64,000 nucleotides of DNA, from contig NC_081149.1 in assembly GCF_958295425.1 (NCBI RefSeq), positions 10,855,654-10,919,653 of the forward strand, written 5' to 3'. Shown piece after piece: positions 12,092 to 26,500 of this stretch. The DNA is from Solea solea. Taxonomy: Eukaryota; Chordata; Actinopteri; Pleuronectiformes; Soleidae. Position numbers and translations under genes: made by a program. The notes beneath the pieces are model-generated. The model made no database searches. It was not told where the DNA came from and was given only the letters and a program-made list of their open reading frames with translations. Numbering within the stretch: position 1 is the first letter of the stretch; every line of letters starts with the position of its first letter.

Positions 12092-12424
12092 ACTGGTGGT
12101 TTAGTGGTTAGCACTCTCGCCTTGCAGCGAGAAGACCCGTGTTCGGAACAAGGGACTTTCTGCATGGAGTTTTCATGTTCTCCCCGTGTGTGCGTGGGTT
12201 CTCTCCGGGTTCTCCTGCTTCCTCCCACAGTCCAAAAACATGCAATGTGGGGATTAGGTAAATTGGACACTCTAAATTGACCATAGGAGTGAGTGTGAGA
12301 GTGAATGGAACTGTCTGGAACACCGAACTGTCCAGGGTGTACCCCGCCTATCGCCTGATGTAGCTGAGATTGGCACAGCACCCCCCGTGACCCTCTGGTG
12401 GAGGATAAAGCGGTAGATGATGAC
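12092..12424 (+). mobile_element. tRNA-derived SINE, near full length
   Basis: The 5' head has a Pol III box A-like TGGTTTAGTGG and a degenerate box B (GTGTTCGGAAC). The body contains TTCATGTTCTCCCCGTGTG, CTTCCTCCCACAGTCCAAAA and CTAAATTGACCATAGG, a module shared by many teleost SINEs, and it ends in GATAAAGCGGTAGATGATGA. Open frames on either strand here are by-products of the repeat. Confidence 0.8.
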
Positions 12425-15400
12425 TGGCTCAATGTCCAAAAACAGGCCAAAAAATGTATGTAAAAAAATGTACAGGCGTTTTTCCAACTCTCTCCTCTTC
12501 CTGCAACAGCGCAAGTGAAATTAATTGAGCCATGGTAGCTCAGTGGTATAGGTTCTTTGTCCTTGAACAGAACACTTAACCCATGGGTGTGAAAGATCAT
12601 CAAGACCATAGACCATGACCAACTCTTCTTCTTCTTCTTCTGATTTTATTTGGTAGTAACAAAGATAGTTAGAGGAAATGTAATGGAGTAAAAGTTAAAG
12701 TTGCTAGAAATATAAATAACATGGTAAAGTACACATATGTGAATTTTGTAGTTTTGTACAGTAACAAAGTATTTGTACTTTGTAGATTTTAAAAACAACA
12801 GAGGGCCAGTAATGTGACTGTGGCTGTGACCTGATTTGTTATCCTGCCATATATTTCTCCTTATCTCAGGATGGTAGAGAGAAGTCGCAGGCCTTGCAGG
12901 AGCCTGAATGCCAGCAGATAATGCAGAGAAGTCCAGCCAGACGGTCATATTGATGACTCTTGGAGGACGAGAGAATGGTGAGAAAGACGTGGCGCCGGAC
13001 AGAGCACCCGTCTGAGTGGACATTAAGCCTCCAGCTTCCAGACAAATGATTTGATGAAATGCCGAACAGTAAATATGATTGTAGTTCATATCGTACAGTG
13101 ATGTGATCCCCTCATCTCTGTGTGTTAATCATCCCTCACTTCACAAGTGCACTTAAAGCATATACATGATGTGAACTAAGTCCTTTGACTGTATTATCAC
13201 ACTTTCGAGTATTTCAATAAAAAAAAGTAAATGTTGGACTTTTAATTTGAAATTTCCCAAAAACTGTACAGTATAAATGTCTGATTTTAGGTATGATACT
13301 AGTCATAGATGTCCTGAACACAACATAGCCATTCTTGTCCAGAACTTATGGACAATTTTGTTTTTATTTTAACTCAAAGTTGTGAATTTTTCTGATGTTG
13401 CACTTTGACATTTGACTGTATTATCACGGGTTCCTTGCATTCATCAACCATTAAATCATATATACAGTAAATGTATCTGTTACACTTTCCTTTAATTAAA
13501 TTTGAGGGCAAAGTATTTCTCCACATTACAGGAGATGGCATTTCTTTTCAGGCCTTAATATTTGTAATTTCCAAAATGGACATTTTACCTCATGTCCTCC
13601 AGTTTTCATCATATTCATAGTGTTATTCCTCATCTGTCCACTAGTTGGCTCAAAGAGCTTCATGACTTTGGTCATGTGACTTGTTACTTCCTGCACACCT
13701 GACTCATTTATCTGCCTGATTTCTTCTTCCAAGTTAATCAGCGTTTGTAAGTGTTTTTTTTTATTAAACTATTTACACTTTGTACACAGTTACGTTAACT
13801 TTCATATGTTTATTTTTTTTAATTTGTACTTTTGGATGCAGCACTTTGGTGGAGTAACGTTGAGCCATATTTCCATAATAAATCCTTCTTTTCTGCGACT
13901 ACTAGCATACTAGCACGACGCTGAAGTTAGCTTACGATTCGGCACTTATGTTAAGGGGAAATTAACTTAATGTGCAGTGCAACTGTTTGTCCACTGATTG
14001 TCTCTTTTTTTGTGACACTTGTCACAATGATGTGAAAACATTGAGTTTGAGTTGAAACAAAAACTATGATTACTAGCATACTGGAAATCTGACATTTTTA
14101 CTGTACAGTTTACAACCTAGCCAGTCATTTTTTTGTTGTTGAAATAACTGTACAGTTAAAGTCTGTTTATGTCTTCATACACTTGCTCAACATCCAGTTA
14201 GAAGGTCTCTGAAACTCATTGCTTTATTTTCATATTTTTTCCAATTCAAATATGTGCTTTCAATATATGTGTGTATATATGTTTCACTGTTTTTATTTTG
14301 AAAACTGGATGCAAATCAGCTTGATTCTTTGGTTCATGCTTATTTTACCATAAAGTCCTCTGTAAGGAGGGCATTTAAATTCAGCATCCGATGGCTTTTC
14401 CATGGATAAATGAGTGTAGGATAACTTGAGGACCGCATGCGGTACAATTACAATTTACAAGCTCAACTTGTCTTATGGCAGTACTGTTAAAATGAGAGAC
14501 CAGGTAAAGACATTTATTTTCGTCCACAGACAGTTTGTCACTGTCAGATGTGCAGATGTGAGTGCATTAATAGGGAGTCACTGTGATTAATCTGATAACA
14601 TTCTGGGGGAAGGATGGTTTATCCAATTGCATCACAGGGGTAAAAAGGGTTTTGAGAGTCTAGAGTGCATTCTCTAAAAGGTTCTTGTCATAATTTCTAT
14701 AAATGTCTAAGCGTATGTTGTTTTCTTGGAGAAGCAACTAGAATTTGTTTTGGCACTTTGCCCACCGCTAACTTTGCTGTCTCAATTATCTTAAGAATGT
14801 CGTATTTTCTTTTAATCTGATTTCAGTTTTGTCCACATTTACCAAAAATAAGTGTTCAGAGAAAGTTTGAGGTAAATTTCCTTTAAATACAAAGTAATCA
14901 CATTTCATTAAATTGTGATTTGTCACTGCAGGATCAATGAGAGAAGAGCTGCCTGAGCTGATGATGTGGAACAGAGTGAGTTTGTACTGTAGAGACAGTT
15001 GTAGCTTCTGCTGCACTTTTTAAAGTGAGAAAATGTGTAGCCTCATCATTTTGTGGTAAAAACACATCTGCTCTTTTATGTGACCTTTTTATCTCATGGC
15101 AGCTCCGTCCAGTGTGTTCCCTCCAGAGCTGAGTGAACACACACAAAGACCCAGTTTATGGCCCGTTTGTGGGGTCAAGTGACAGCGCCGACCTCCTGCT
15201 CATCCCTTCATTGAGGACACCAGGCTTTGCTGCTCCCGAGAGACTGGAGGATGTTGGCAGATGCCTGTGAATCCGTTCGGCCAAAGACCCATAACAACCT
15301 CTGATGTAATTAATGGGGATGTTTGGAGTAGAGCTTCACCCTCTGTCCAGCTGACCCCACAGCTCTACACTGCCATGGCTGTAACAGGTCAGAATGCAAA

Positions 15401-16749
15401 GGTCTTATTAACTTGTTATGTTAGTCAGCCTTTTCTAAGTAAAAAAAACATGAAGGAAAGTATCTGAGTCACTGCTATCAATTAACAAAAATTTAACCCA
15501 CAACTCATAATGTCTAAATGTTAGATTATAATTAAATGTCATCATTTCCACTTTAATTTAAAGTAAAATCTGACTTGCATTGATAAAAATATGTTAACTC
15601 TTTCACAGAGGATCCTCAATTTAAAACAAATCCAGTTAAAACCAAAAATAGTACATTTTCACTGAGATTAGACGTGTTTCCCTTTTTAGAATGTGAAACT
15701 AATAATTAGAGTCAAATATGTCACAGTCATCAGCAATAATATGGTGTTTGTAAAACTCTGTAGAGCTTCATGATTTATCTTCATAATAATAATAATAATA
15801 TGACTGCACATCAAAAAAAGATGCATTCTGACTGATAAAATGTAAATCTCATGTTCATATTTGGAAAATGTCACAGTTGGAGAAGGTTTTAACATCTACA
15901 TGATGCTGTATGAGACTTAGGTGACGACCTGCTGTTACTAGAAATATTGATGAACAGGATTTTAACCTTCACACCTTTTTATGCAGATTGCATAAAAACA
16001 TAATAAAACTGTGTGAATGGAGAGGAGTGTGAGACTGAGGGGGTGTGAATGTGTAAGTGGGGGGGGAGTTAACCCTTCATTAAGATGCTGTGTGACCACT
16101 GTGTGCACAACATGCAGTCAGACAAAGAAGCAGCAGACACTTTGTAGCTGGTTGTTTGCTGCTACAACCTCAGTCTTGCCTGTCTGGAGGAGGGGAGTTT
16201 TTGTCAGAGGCAGCGTATCTTATCCAATTAACCACGTCAAAAAAAACCACAGACAATAAAGCATCAGATTTTTTGACAACAACATACCCTGAAAGAATAA
16301 ATAGTAGCTGTTTGGATTAAATTAAAGTCAGTGGAATATAGAAATGTTCACCTCACAAAGTCTGTTTTACAGCTGATGAGAGCTGAGAAACTAAATCAGA
16401 ACTTCAAATGTCATCTATAAAACAAAAAAAAATTGGCTTGAAGGTAAGATACTGTAATGCTAAGGAGGAAAAAAGGTAACACCACAATATGTTTCCATAA
16501 ACAACTATTTGACTTTACATGTACTATGCATACAATATTATAGCTTTAATGTGTGCTCTACTGTATAAATTCAGTTTATCGTGTTAATATTTTGTTAGTT
16601 TGACAGAAAATTCCTTCAAAATTGCAGTAGCTGTAATTAAACTAGAACACTGTACGATTCTAAAGGATCTTTAGTTTTCTTAGAAAACACAGGTGCTTAA
16701 AACTGAAGATTCAGCATTTCAGGACAAAAACATAAATCCTCTGTGGCAT
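12425..16749. other. Intergenic region, no gene recognised
   Basis: Contains a short second SINE-like piece near 12525-12600 (box A-like TAGCTCAGTGG) and, near 12620-12790, a repeat whose reverse complement recurs near 63430-63510. A 147-codon frame on the - strand at 12646-13089 and other short frames lack splice context or recognisable domains. Confidence 0.55.
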
Positions 16750-17043
16750 TCATTCTTCATGTGCTGGTGTTGTGAGAGCATGAGAGATGTAAAGGGAGGA
16801 GGAGGATGAGGGAGGTGAGGGGAGGGGCCAAGAGAGGCAGAGTGAGAAAGAAAGGGAGAGGGGAGAGGCGGACACTCAGCAGCAGCAGCAGCAGCAGCAG
16901 GTTTGTGAGAGGAGCAGCAGGAAGAGGAAGAAGGAAGGAGGAGGGGGAATCAGAGCGAGAGAAACAGTGTGACTGCAGTCAGGAGGAACACAAACACACA
17001 GACACACAGAGAGAGTGGAGGAGATACAGAGAGAAAAGAGAAG
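16750..17043 (+). promoter_or_regulatory. mpp3: Probable mpp3 promoter and non-coding first exon
   Basis: Strongly purine-rich (GAGGAG, AGAGAG) stretch with a (CAG)8 tract at 16877-16900, ending at a good donor (AAG then GTAAGA at 17044). The next recognisable exon of this orientation begins at 23363, just before the mpp3 start codon. A 5' UTR exon here is an inference; the transcription start is not identified. Confidence 0.45.
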
Positions 17044-20000
17044 GTAAGATGACATTTCTCTGCACATATGCTTTGTCTGTCGTCAACGTGAACACAAGCC
17101 ATCAGCTGCTCTGCTCTCCTGTGTATGTTTGTCTTTTATTCCTCCATCTGCCAGCTGACGGCATCCTATAAGAGGGGAGAGCACTGTAGCACTGCAGAGT
17201 GATGCAGAGAGATGGAGGAGGGAGGGAGGGAGGGAGCGAGAGAGAGGGCTGGCTGGCTTTATTCTCTACAGAAATGAAGTAAGAATAGAGAGACTGGGGT
17301 AAAGAAGAGAAGAAAATAGGCATGTGCTTTGCTGTGCAGCAGGGAGGGGGGGGGTCGAGGTGGATTTGTGAGGGTGGTGTATTACGTTTGAGTGACAGCG
17401 TGCAGCAGCATTTCAGCTGTCAACATCAGTGCTTTCCCTCCCTGATGGAGAGAATACAAGTTTGTGTCTGACCACACCCTCTGCTCGCTCCTGTGAGCTC
17501 ATAAATGTAGATGATGGTGATTTTGTGTTTTTCAGTGTGAAGTTGCAGGTCTTGGAGTGTCAGTGTGTTTGTGTGTGTGTCAGTCAGACATGCTGGATGT
17601 TGGCCAAACATGCTTAATGTTGCCTCCCATTACTGTCAGAGGAGTGGATTAGCTGTGTGTGAGTGTCTTTCATTTTCATGGCAGTGAGTCGAAGAGATGC
17701 ACGATCATATACTGAGCAAGACATCGTCACACTCAGCTGTGTGTGTGTGTGTGTACGTACAAGTACCTACACTCACTGGCCACTGTTACACACAGGGCAC
17801 CTAATGAAGGCACAGTTGTCTGCTTCTGTTGTCCATCTGCTTCAATGTTGTTGTAACAAGATTATTTGAGATGCTGTCGAATCACTCAGGTCATTCTCCT
17901 CTGACTTTTGACATGAACAAGGTATTTTCACTCCCACTTACTGAATGTATTTTCTCTTTTTCACACCATTATCTGTAAATCTTTAGAGATGGTTGTGCAT
18001 GAGAATCCTAGTAGATCAGCAGTTTAAGAAATACTCAGACCAGCTTACCTGTCACAGACGTACATTCTGTGTTTAAAGTCATATCTTGTCCATGTTTACA
18101 TATGTAAATACATTGAGTTGCTGTCATGTGATCGGGCGGAACAGGTGTACCTAATAATAAAGCTGTCATGAAGTGTATGTCCACTTACACAGGCAGAAGG
18201 CATGTAAATTCTGTCGTGAGGTCATTGTGTTAAATCCTCATCTCACCCCCTGGCATCAGATCCTGAGATCATGTCCTTTTGAATGTGTTGTTACCGTGTG
18301 TGTGTTTGTTCTCCATCTGTCAAAGTGAAATACTGGACCCTTTTGAAAGGCAGCCAATTTGGGACCGCTTGACCAAGCATTTGCCGTTTTTAGAGTCTTG
18401 ATGCCAAAGCATTTTTAAAGCATATTATATAATATAACGATACACATTCATTAAGAGCTGTTGGTTTGAGAATCTGCCTGTTTCCACTGATCACTGTCTT
18501 CTCACAAGCATCACATGAATCATTCCAGATGGCACATTTGTAACACCCTGAGTCGTTCATATTCATATTTGGCATATTCTGTTTACATAAATAATGATGA
18601 GCAGCACCACAGTATGATGCACTGCCTCTGAATGGAAGGAGGAACAACTGATGAATGATAAAGAAGAAATGCATGTTTACTGGTTATGGAAAAGAACTTA
18701 TCAGACCCTTTACCCGAGCATCCCAACATTATGCACATGGATGTGTTTCAGTCATTCAGAGTTTTATTCATCTTTATTTAGCATGTGGCACTTTGCCAAG
18801 TTTATGGAAGTTCAGATTCGTTGGCAGGATCCAAACCTGGCTTTTTGTTTATACTGTAGTACATCCCATCTTGTCTCGTACCAAAACAATGTGTTAATAT
18901 TTCTTTATAAAAGTAACAAAATGTGGGATTTGTGGGACTTCTAATGTTAAAACAACCGTGTCTTCAAAGCAGGTACAGTAGCCAGCATTTGAAGAGATTT
19001 TTCAAGATATCAGAAACAAAAACGAACCTCGATTAACCCCTGGGTGACAGTGAAATATGCCGTTAAGTAGAATTTTGTAGTTCTTGTTGTTGTGTTATGG
19101 TACTGACCTGAAACCTGAAGCTCCATATTGTCACTATAGGTGAACTGCTAAGACTTTGACTGAGGTGTCATTCACTCAAATGATCATTATTTGAAGGTCA
19201 AAAACCTGCAGTGTTTGACTTTAAGCAAAGTTTTGGCACAATAATAATAGACGTGTCTGGCAAATACAGCAGAGACGCGGAGGATAGTTCCAATGTTTAT
19301 ACAGTATATGTGCATGGTGAGAAATTAAGGCACACTTTTTTTTCACCTAAAATTAGCAGCAATACAATCAACAAGAGCTGAAACAGTTTCCATGTGTAGA
19401 GTTTACCATCATAAACATACATGAGCTGTCATCCCCTATTTGTTCATTTGACCTGATTTTAAACTTAATCTAACACTAATCATGACATAAAATTAATATA
19501 GTAACAGATACAGATGTTAATGTCATACTGAATTTGTGAGGTTTGCATTTGGACCACTCTTGGTTATGGACAATGGACCGTCCAAACATTACTCAATTAT
19601 TATTACTATTAATTACTATTCTAGTTTTCAAACTCTGCACAATTCAGTTTTTTTGTTGCTTCCATCATGATTCACTGTGTATTTGTTAGTGCTCGGTTTG
19701 ATGTTATCATGACTGGCTCTATAACCAATTCCCCTTTGGAAACAATAATAAAAAAAAACTTGATTTCCTGACAATTGCAGAAGTACTTAAGGTTAGGAAA
19801 CTTTGATTTACAGAAAGAAGATTGATTAAGCAATGTTTATTTATTTCAGTGCGTAGGTGTGTCAGACTTTCTTAACTTGAGGTTTTGCTACTGACCAGAA
19901 TATCTTTGACAGTGAAGATAATGTTTTACTTTTCTGTCATTTTACACAAATACTTTTAATTGGCTTCAGAACCAATATCATTTTTTGGAGAGAGACCTTT

Positions 20001-23000
20001 GGGAACTTTGATAAACCTGTATGTGTGGAAGCTGCAGGGAGACCCTGATGTGACTGTAGTCTGTGCACTGATCTCTGAGTTTCATGTCACCGCCACAGGG
20101 TTGGTGACTGAAAGCACATGAGTACAGAGTCTCATTTTTGGGGGGTTGTTTCTGTGGGAGTATAGTGTCACAAAAGAGAGAGAGATAAATCTGGAAGAGA
20201 GAAAATGTGAACAGAATCAGAGGAGTGAAATGATGTAGGAGGAGACAAGATGTCTGCAGATGCTGGTTCATGTGAGTTCAGCACCACAAGTTATTTATTT
20301 ATGGATGCTGGAAATTATGTTCAGTGTTAGTATTTTTATTAACTCAAGGTCATGTTATTAATGCAGTATTATTAGTATATTGTTCTATGTTTTTGCTGAA
20401 TCTGTGGAGATGAATGTTTCATGGCTCTGGCTGCTCATTATCTGACGTCTGTGATATTTTTTCTGTGACATCATTTGACTCCATGTGTCACATGTTCTGT
20501 AGCTAAGCTCTAAACCAGATTTCAGCTGAAAATGTCATATTTATTTATTTTTTTGTCTTGGATGAAATTTGAAGTGTAATGCCAGAATCTATTTGTGGAT
20601 CAGTGATGTTGGTTGTTTTGATGTGAGTCAGTCGGAGGTTGGAGGCTGACTGGAGTTCTTACACACAGTCACTCTGTGAACTGTGAGCCAATGTTAGTAG
20701 TAAAATGCTCATATTAAATCCATGGTTTAAACAAATGAACAAATGTAAATGAATATATATTTAATTGTGCAGTTATGTTACCTTGCTCTGCCATATTATA
20801 ATCTACAAAATACCAACAGCACTATTTCTACTGGAAAGGAAAAAATAAAAGTAAAAATACTTCTGTTGCCAGCCCTGTCCATTCACACACTTTACCGAAG
20901 GAGCCATCAAATATTTATTTACTCATTAGTTCTCCTTTTCTAGAAGATGAATCTGTCAGAGGAAATATGAGGAAACTTTGAAAGGGTTTCTTTGTTGAAG
21001 ATGTTTGTGACATGAACGTCAGCATCTGAGGAAAATATAGTGATGTGGAGAATAGTCTAGCTGACAGTCATGCGGATAAAAAGCCTGTCTCTTGTGTTTT
21101 GTTGAGAGTTACTTTTCCTCCTGACAGTATCGAAAAAGCCTCGTCTCCCTGCTCTTCCTAGAGTTGAGACCTTCTCTTCATCCTTCTTTCTCTCACTGTA
21201 ATATCATTTCTATTCATTATTCATGAGCTTGTTGCCGTCTCTTTCTCGTGTCTCTGCTCAGGTTAATCATATTCTGGGGGCTATAAAGAGATGTTTTTTT
21301 AGAAATACTTTAGGAATAGAAAATATTTTTTGACTATTAAAATACAGGATTTACATACTGAATCAAGATTGTTTTTGTCCGTGAATTCCTATGATTTCCA
21401 GTATTCTCTTTGTCTGGCAGAAATATCTTATTTTAATTAAAAACCATAGATGAGGACGGCCTGATTTGGCTTCTCCCCCGGCATCATGATTTCTGATCAG
21501 TGGTTGAAATGTCTGCCTATTTCAGATTTTTTATTAATTTCTTTCCCAGAAAAGTTCTTGAAGACCATATGAGAGACCAACAAGTTAATTGGGTACAGAA
21601 GTTGTTTTTTTCTTTGGATTTCAATTGGAATGATTTTAATTTGCTTAAATTGAAAGTGTTTGTGACGTAAAAAAAAAGAGTCATATTTCTATGGTGTCTT
21701 CAGTTTTAAACTGATAAGATGTGAATCCAAATGTTACTGTGGCCTCCTCAACATCCAAAAATGCACATGTGATTTGCATTAATGTAGTGTTGACTGAAAG
21801 TTTAAAACCTCTGTTGATGGCAGAACTGTGTCTGTATTTTAGCCTGTGCTAAATATATCATTAATGGATCTCGTGTCATTTGCAGCACAAAGCAAAAAAA
21901 GAACACAACTTCCTGACAAGTTATGTAATTGGGCCACTGCCCTTTTTCCAAACAATCTAAATATACTTGCTGTCAATGTTTCACCAGGGTGAACAGATAA
22001 AACTTGCATCATAAACTACTCAGATAAATAATTTTTTTACAGAACGACTGTAAACCAGCCCATATTTACCGTCTTTTTCTGTAAATCCTGACATGACAAA
22101 CAGAGGTTTCCAGATAAAAATCTGTTAGGCTGGACAGTGTGTCAGAGGTCAAGTGAAAGCCTAATTCTGTGTTGTTTTGGCATTTTATAATTAGACCGTA
22201 GTATTGCATGATGGAGTTTGTGGTTTTTGTGTTATCGACTTTGGTTTCCAGTGGGAGGAAGTGAGAATATTGAACGGAGGGACAGGGATATTGATCAGTT
22301 GGGGCTGTGATAATCCAGTCTGTGCAGCAGTCAAGCTAAAACGCACGACTCAGTCACTCAAAGATCTGTCACTATAGTGTTCACTTAATTAGGTACACTT
22401 ATTAACTTCAATGTGAGCCAGTACAGTTCAGCTCTACCATAAATTCTGCGTCAATTAATATGTTAGTTGGCTTTGAAAGACTCCTAGAAGAATTACTTTA
22501 GCAACTTTTTCTAATGTTCATCTTTTCATAAACACAAGAGAAACAAATACAATAAAGCATATTTTAATACTAATATAACAATATAGTCTAACCATACATA
22601 ATCTACTTTATAGTACAGTTCCACACTGCAAACTACAAGTGGGTTTTATTTGGTATTGTATTAATATTGTATTATATGTATTTTTTATTACCAAATGTTA
22701 ATTGTTCCTCTATTTTTGTTTCCTCAGTTGTAATTCTGATTTTAATGTTTATTTTATTTCATTTTAATATCCTATTTTGTCCTTTTAATCATTTTAACAT
22801 TATCTTTGCTCTGAGCTATACAAATAAAATGACTGTCTTCCACAAAATAAGCAGATAGAGGAGATTAATAACACAACAAAAACAGTGTGTACAATGTATG
22901 TGAGACTCTTGCAGTGCATCCTATAGATTCATTTGTTTTTTTTTTTGTTTTTTTTTTATTTATAAGGTGCTGTAGTTGGTGATTACAGACTTGTGTCAGT

Positions 23001-23362
23001 CACCCTTCACCTGCTCTCTCTTACACACAAACCTCAGTGTGCTCTGCGAAGGAGTCTCTGTGATTAATAGCACCAGCAGTGGCTGTTTATCTTAATAGAA
23101 CAGTTCTATATTGCAAGCGGACTTACTCATACGTACCCACATGCTTGTAGATAAGGTACCTGTTCTGTGAAATGGAAAATGCACCCTGGATTTATAGCAT
23201 AGAGTGCGTAAAGGTGATGATGTATTGTTCTAATTACTGCGTATGGGTCTCTAGATGCCTTTTATATTGGTTTATGGCCACACAAACACACCATGACCTG
23301 TGAAGGTTGATGTGAAAGCATGAGAAAGTGTTTTGGTCTAATTTTCTCTCTTTCCCTCCCAG
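17044..23362 (+). other. Long intron upstream of mpp3 coding exons
   Basis: No coding exon recognised. Contains GGGA-rich and GT microsatellites (17216-17240, 17735-17757), a degenerate inverted-repeat element (17768-18177) and AT-rich sequence. Open frames of 60-97 codons on both strands show no family motifs. Confidence 0.5.
17768..18177. mobile_element. Degenerate MITE with TACACT inverted ends
   Basis: Starts TACACTCACTGGCCACTG and ends GTACCTAATAATAAAGC ... AAGTGTA. The ends are imperfect inverted repeats (TACACT / AGTGTA), and the AGGTGTACCTAATAA segment is characteristic of a widespread teleost non-autonomous DNA element. Diverged. Confidence 0.5.
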
Positions 23363-23400
23363 GTTTCCCTTCTTCACCTCACTGACCCATGAAAGAAGCC

Positions 23401-23444
23401 ATGCCGGTGCTCACAGCAGGAGCAGGTGAGAAGAGTCTGCGTGT

Positions 23445-23541
<97 letters not shown>

Positions 23542-26500
23542 TGGAGGTTCCATTAATGAACATGTTTTTGTTTGTTGTTTCTCTCTTCTCTGTAGGGCTT
23601 CATGAAACACTGGCCCTTCTGACCTCACAGCTGCGGCCTGATGCTAACCACAAAGAGGACATGGTGTTCCTCAAAGATGTCTTCAGTGAGAGAAGTCTAG
23701 GATACCTCATGAAGGTGAGGGAGTACTCCTCTTCCTCCTGAGTTACCATTAAGGGTTATTTAGATGAAATGTATAGACCATGCAGGCAGAAACGTTTCCT
23801 TGGAAGAAGAAGTTTAGATGTGATTGTTCTTGAAGAAAGTTGTGAAGCTTGTGAATTGTCTTCCTTGAGTGAAGGACGGGACAAAAATCATGTTTTTCAT
23901 AAGAGTTCTTGATAGGACGTCATTTTGACACTGGTTTAAATAAGTGCCACCCCTATTATTAAGGTTTGATTTACTGTCTAGTTGCATGTCTCTGCAACAG
24001 TCTTGTAGAGTCCATTATATCCCTGATCACAGGAAACATGGACATACTGTACATGCTAACGTGTTGCAGTAATTGTTCTAGTCTTCCATTTTACATTTTA
24101 AACAATTTTTGCAAAAGAAGAAATGTTATGAAGTCAAAGGTACTTTTTTGTCTGATAGCATGAAAGAAAATCTGAACTTGATTGATTGTATTTTTGTTTA
24201 TTAATGCATCGCATCAACATTTCAGAGTCAATCTTTTTTTCATCCAGATTAAGGATTCAGACACAGATTTAAGATTTGTCTTCATCTATTCGTATATACA
24301 AAGATTATGCAGAAATTAAGCATTTTGTTTCTTTACTTTTTGTATTTTATGAATTACCTTAACACAGTCTTTTATTTGTCGCAGATCCATGAGAAGCTGC
24401 GACAGTATGAGAGACAAAGTCCAGCACCTGTCCTTCACAGTGCCTCCTCTCTGGCAGAGGATGTGAGTCAATCACACACACATTCCTCCATCCCTCCCAA
24501 TGCACACACCCCCAATTATCTCTCCACTCCCGGCAGTCAGTCACAATGAGTTAGCTCTGACAGAGAAGCAGCGTGGGTACGAAAAGTGAATTTTAATGTC
24601 CTCAAAGTGCTGAATCATCCTGATGCTCATTTTATGAAACTCCATATCCTGCTGCTCCCACCAGTTATCAGTGGGGAAACTGCTGACCAGAGCAGCTCCC
24701 TACTTATCTTTGCCTGCGTGCATGTTTGCATCTGGATACATTTATTCTAGCATGAATTACTGGTATACATATGCAGGGGATCACATCAGATAAGGACTTA
24801 TGGTGTTTGTTTGTGTGTTGTCAGGTTACAGAGGAGCTGCAGAGTGGACCGATGAGCTCTGAGGAGAAGGAGCTGCTGCACCTGCTGACATCACCACATC
24901 TTAAGGTAAAAGCTGCCGAACACTTAGTTGAAAGTTGTCAAGTTAAAATTTTTGTGGAGATTGGGGCGCCAGTGATGAGTTAAGTTGAAAGATTTTATTC
25001 ACACCTCAGATCTGAGGAGAACTGAAACAATGCCTGATATCTGAACAGTGAGGCATCATCGCAGATTCTGCCAAGCAGGATGCCAGGTCTGATACATATA
25101 GTTAGTAAGAATTGAGATAGTGTATCAGGTTTCTAGTGAGGGAAACTTGAAAGGCTCCTAGTTTGTGTCTTATTGTAAGTTATGGCTGTTTGTGTTGAAC
25201 ACCTGGTCTGGTTGTAAGAATATGTGAGTAATTAACTTAAAGTTGGCTGGAGATTAAAATAATAATCATAAACTTCATTTGTAGAGCACTTTTCAAAACA
25301 AGGTTACAAAGTGCTACATAGGTTTGAAATGATTAAATAAGACAATTGAATTACTAATTATTTATAAAATTATATCATTGAATCAAACAGTTAAATCAAA
25401 ATTGTAATAAAACCATGTGCTATGATTGGTGAAAGAGTTTCGTAAAAACTCAGGGGCCCTGACTGCAAAAACATGGTCACTGAGTAAAGAATTGTAGGAA
25501 AATTAACTTTTTATCATATTAGAACAGTTATACAATTAACTGTGCATTGTTTGGAACAAGAACTATACAAAAACATGAAAGAATTAGAATGCTAAGATTT
25601 CAAACCTCCTTTATCATTTCCTTTAGTCCGTCAATTTCCGTGGTTGTGAACTGTTTGTTTATCAAATGTGAAATGAATATCAGGATTTTTCTCACCAGCA
25701 CGTTGCTTCTCTGTCCCATCAGGCAGTTCTATCGGTGCACGACACTGTGGCTCAGAAGAATTTTGACCCTGTGCTGCCGCCACTGCCAGACGACTTTGAG
25801 GACGAGATCGAGGAGGAGTCGGTGAAGATTGTGAGGCTGGTGAAGAACAAGGAGCCTCTGGTGAGTTATTACAGTATCAACACAAGTGGAAGTATGAACA
25901 TAAAAGTCTACAGGAGAAGAGGGAGGGACATTTTATATTTTTTCAGTTTATGATTCTATGAATGTGTCTGAACTCCAGGGAGCCACCATCAGGCGAGATG
26001 AAGCCACAGGGGCGGTAATCGTTGCTCGGATCATGAGAGGAGGTGCAGCTGATCGAAGTGGTACATTTTATTTTTTACCTTGTGTTTTTGTCTGTCCTAG
26101 TACTTTCTACACAAGTTTTTTTCATGTCGTTACTCAACCAGGTCCTGGGACGGTTACCAGCATCAATTGCGAGAAAACGAGAACGCACAAAACATTCTCG
26201 GTTTACTTTTCCATTTACGAAAACTTTTTCAAATTACTTTTCATTAACTATTCAGAAACATTGACATGAGAGCTCACCTGTTATTACATTGTACAGTGTT
26301 ATTCCGCTGAATGAACCATTTTCCTTCAAGTGCATGAGAAGATTGGTGCTGAAAAGGTAGAACGAGTGCTTTCCCTTTCATTTTTGAGGAATGAATCGCT
26401 CGGAATCAGTCTTGTGAAAACTTACACCATGTGTAATTAGTGTTAATTGTTGACTCCAAACAACATGACATCATCATATCATTCCAGCAGTGGGACACTT

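Noticed and set aside
12082..12609. 175-codon - strand frame
   Set aside because: It lies over the SINE and its flank; the peptide is the reverse translation of the SINE body.
12646..13089. 147-codon - strand frame
   Set aside because: No recognisable domain, no convincing splice sites, and the 5' part is AT-rich repeat.
16806..17171. 121-codon + strand frame with an Arg/Glu/Ser-rich peptide
   Set aside because: Purine-rich 5' UTR-like sequence that crosses a strong donor at 17044; not in frame with the mpp3 exons.
19978..20271. 97-codon - strand frame in the mpp3 5' intron
   Set aside because: No family motif or splice context; a length expected by chance in 6 kb.
22923..22960. T-rich run as a retroposon tail
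   Set aside because: No element body or target duplication could be defined beside it.
23389..23400. Upstream in-frame ATG as the mpp3 start
   Set aside because: It would add four residues (MKEA); the second ATG at 23401 starts the peptide typical of MPP3. Not fully excluded.
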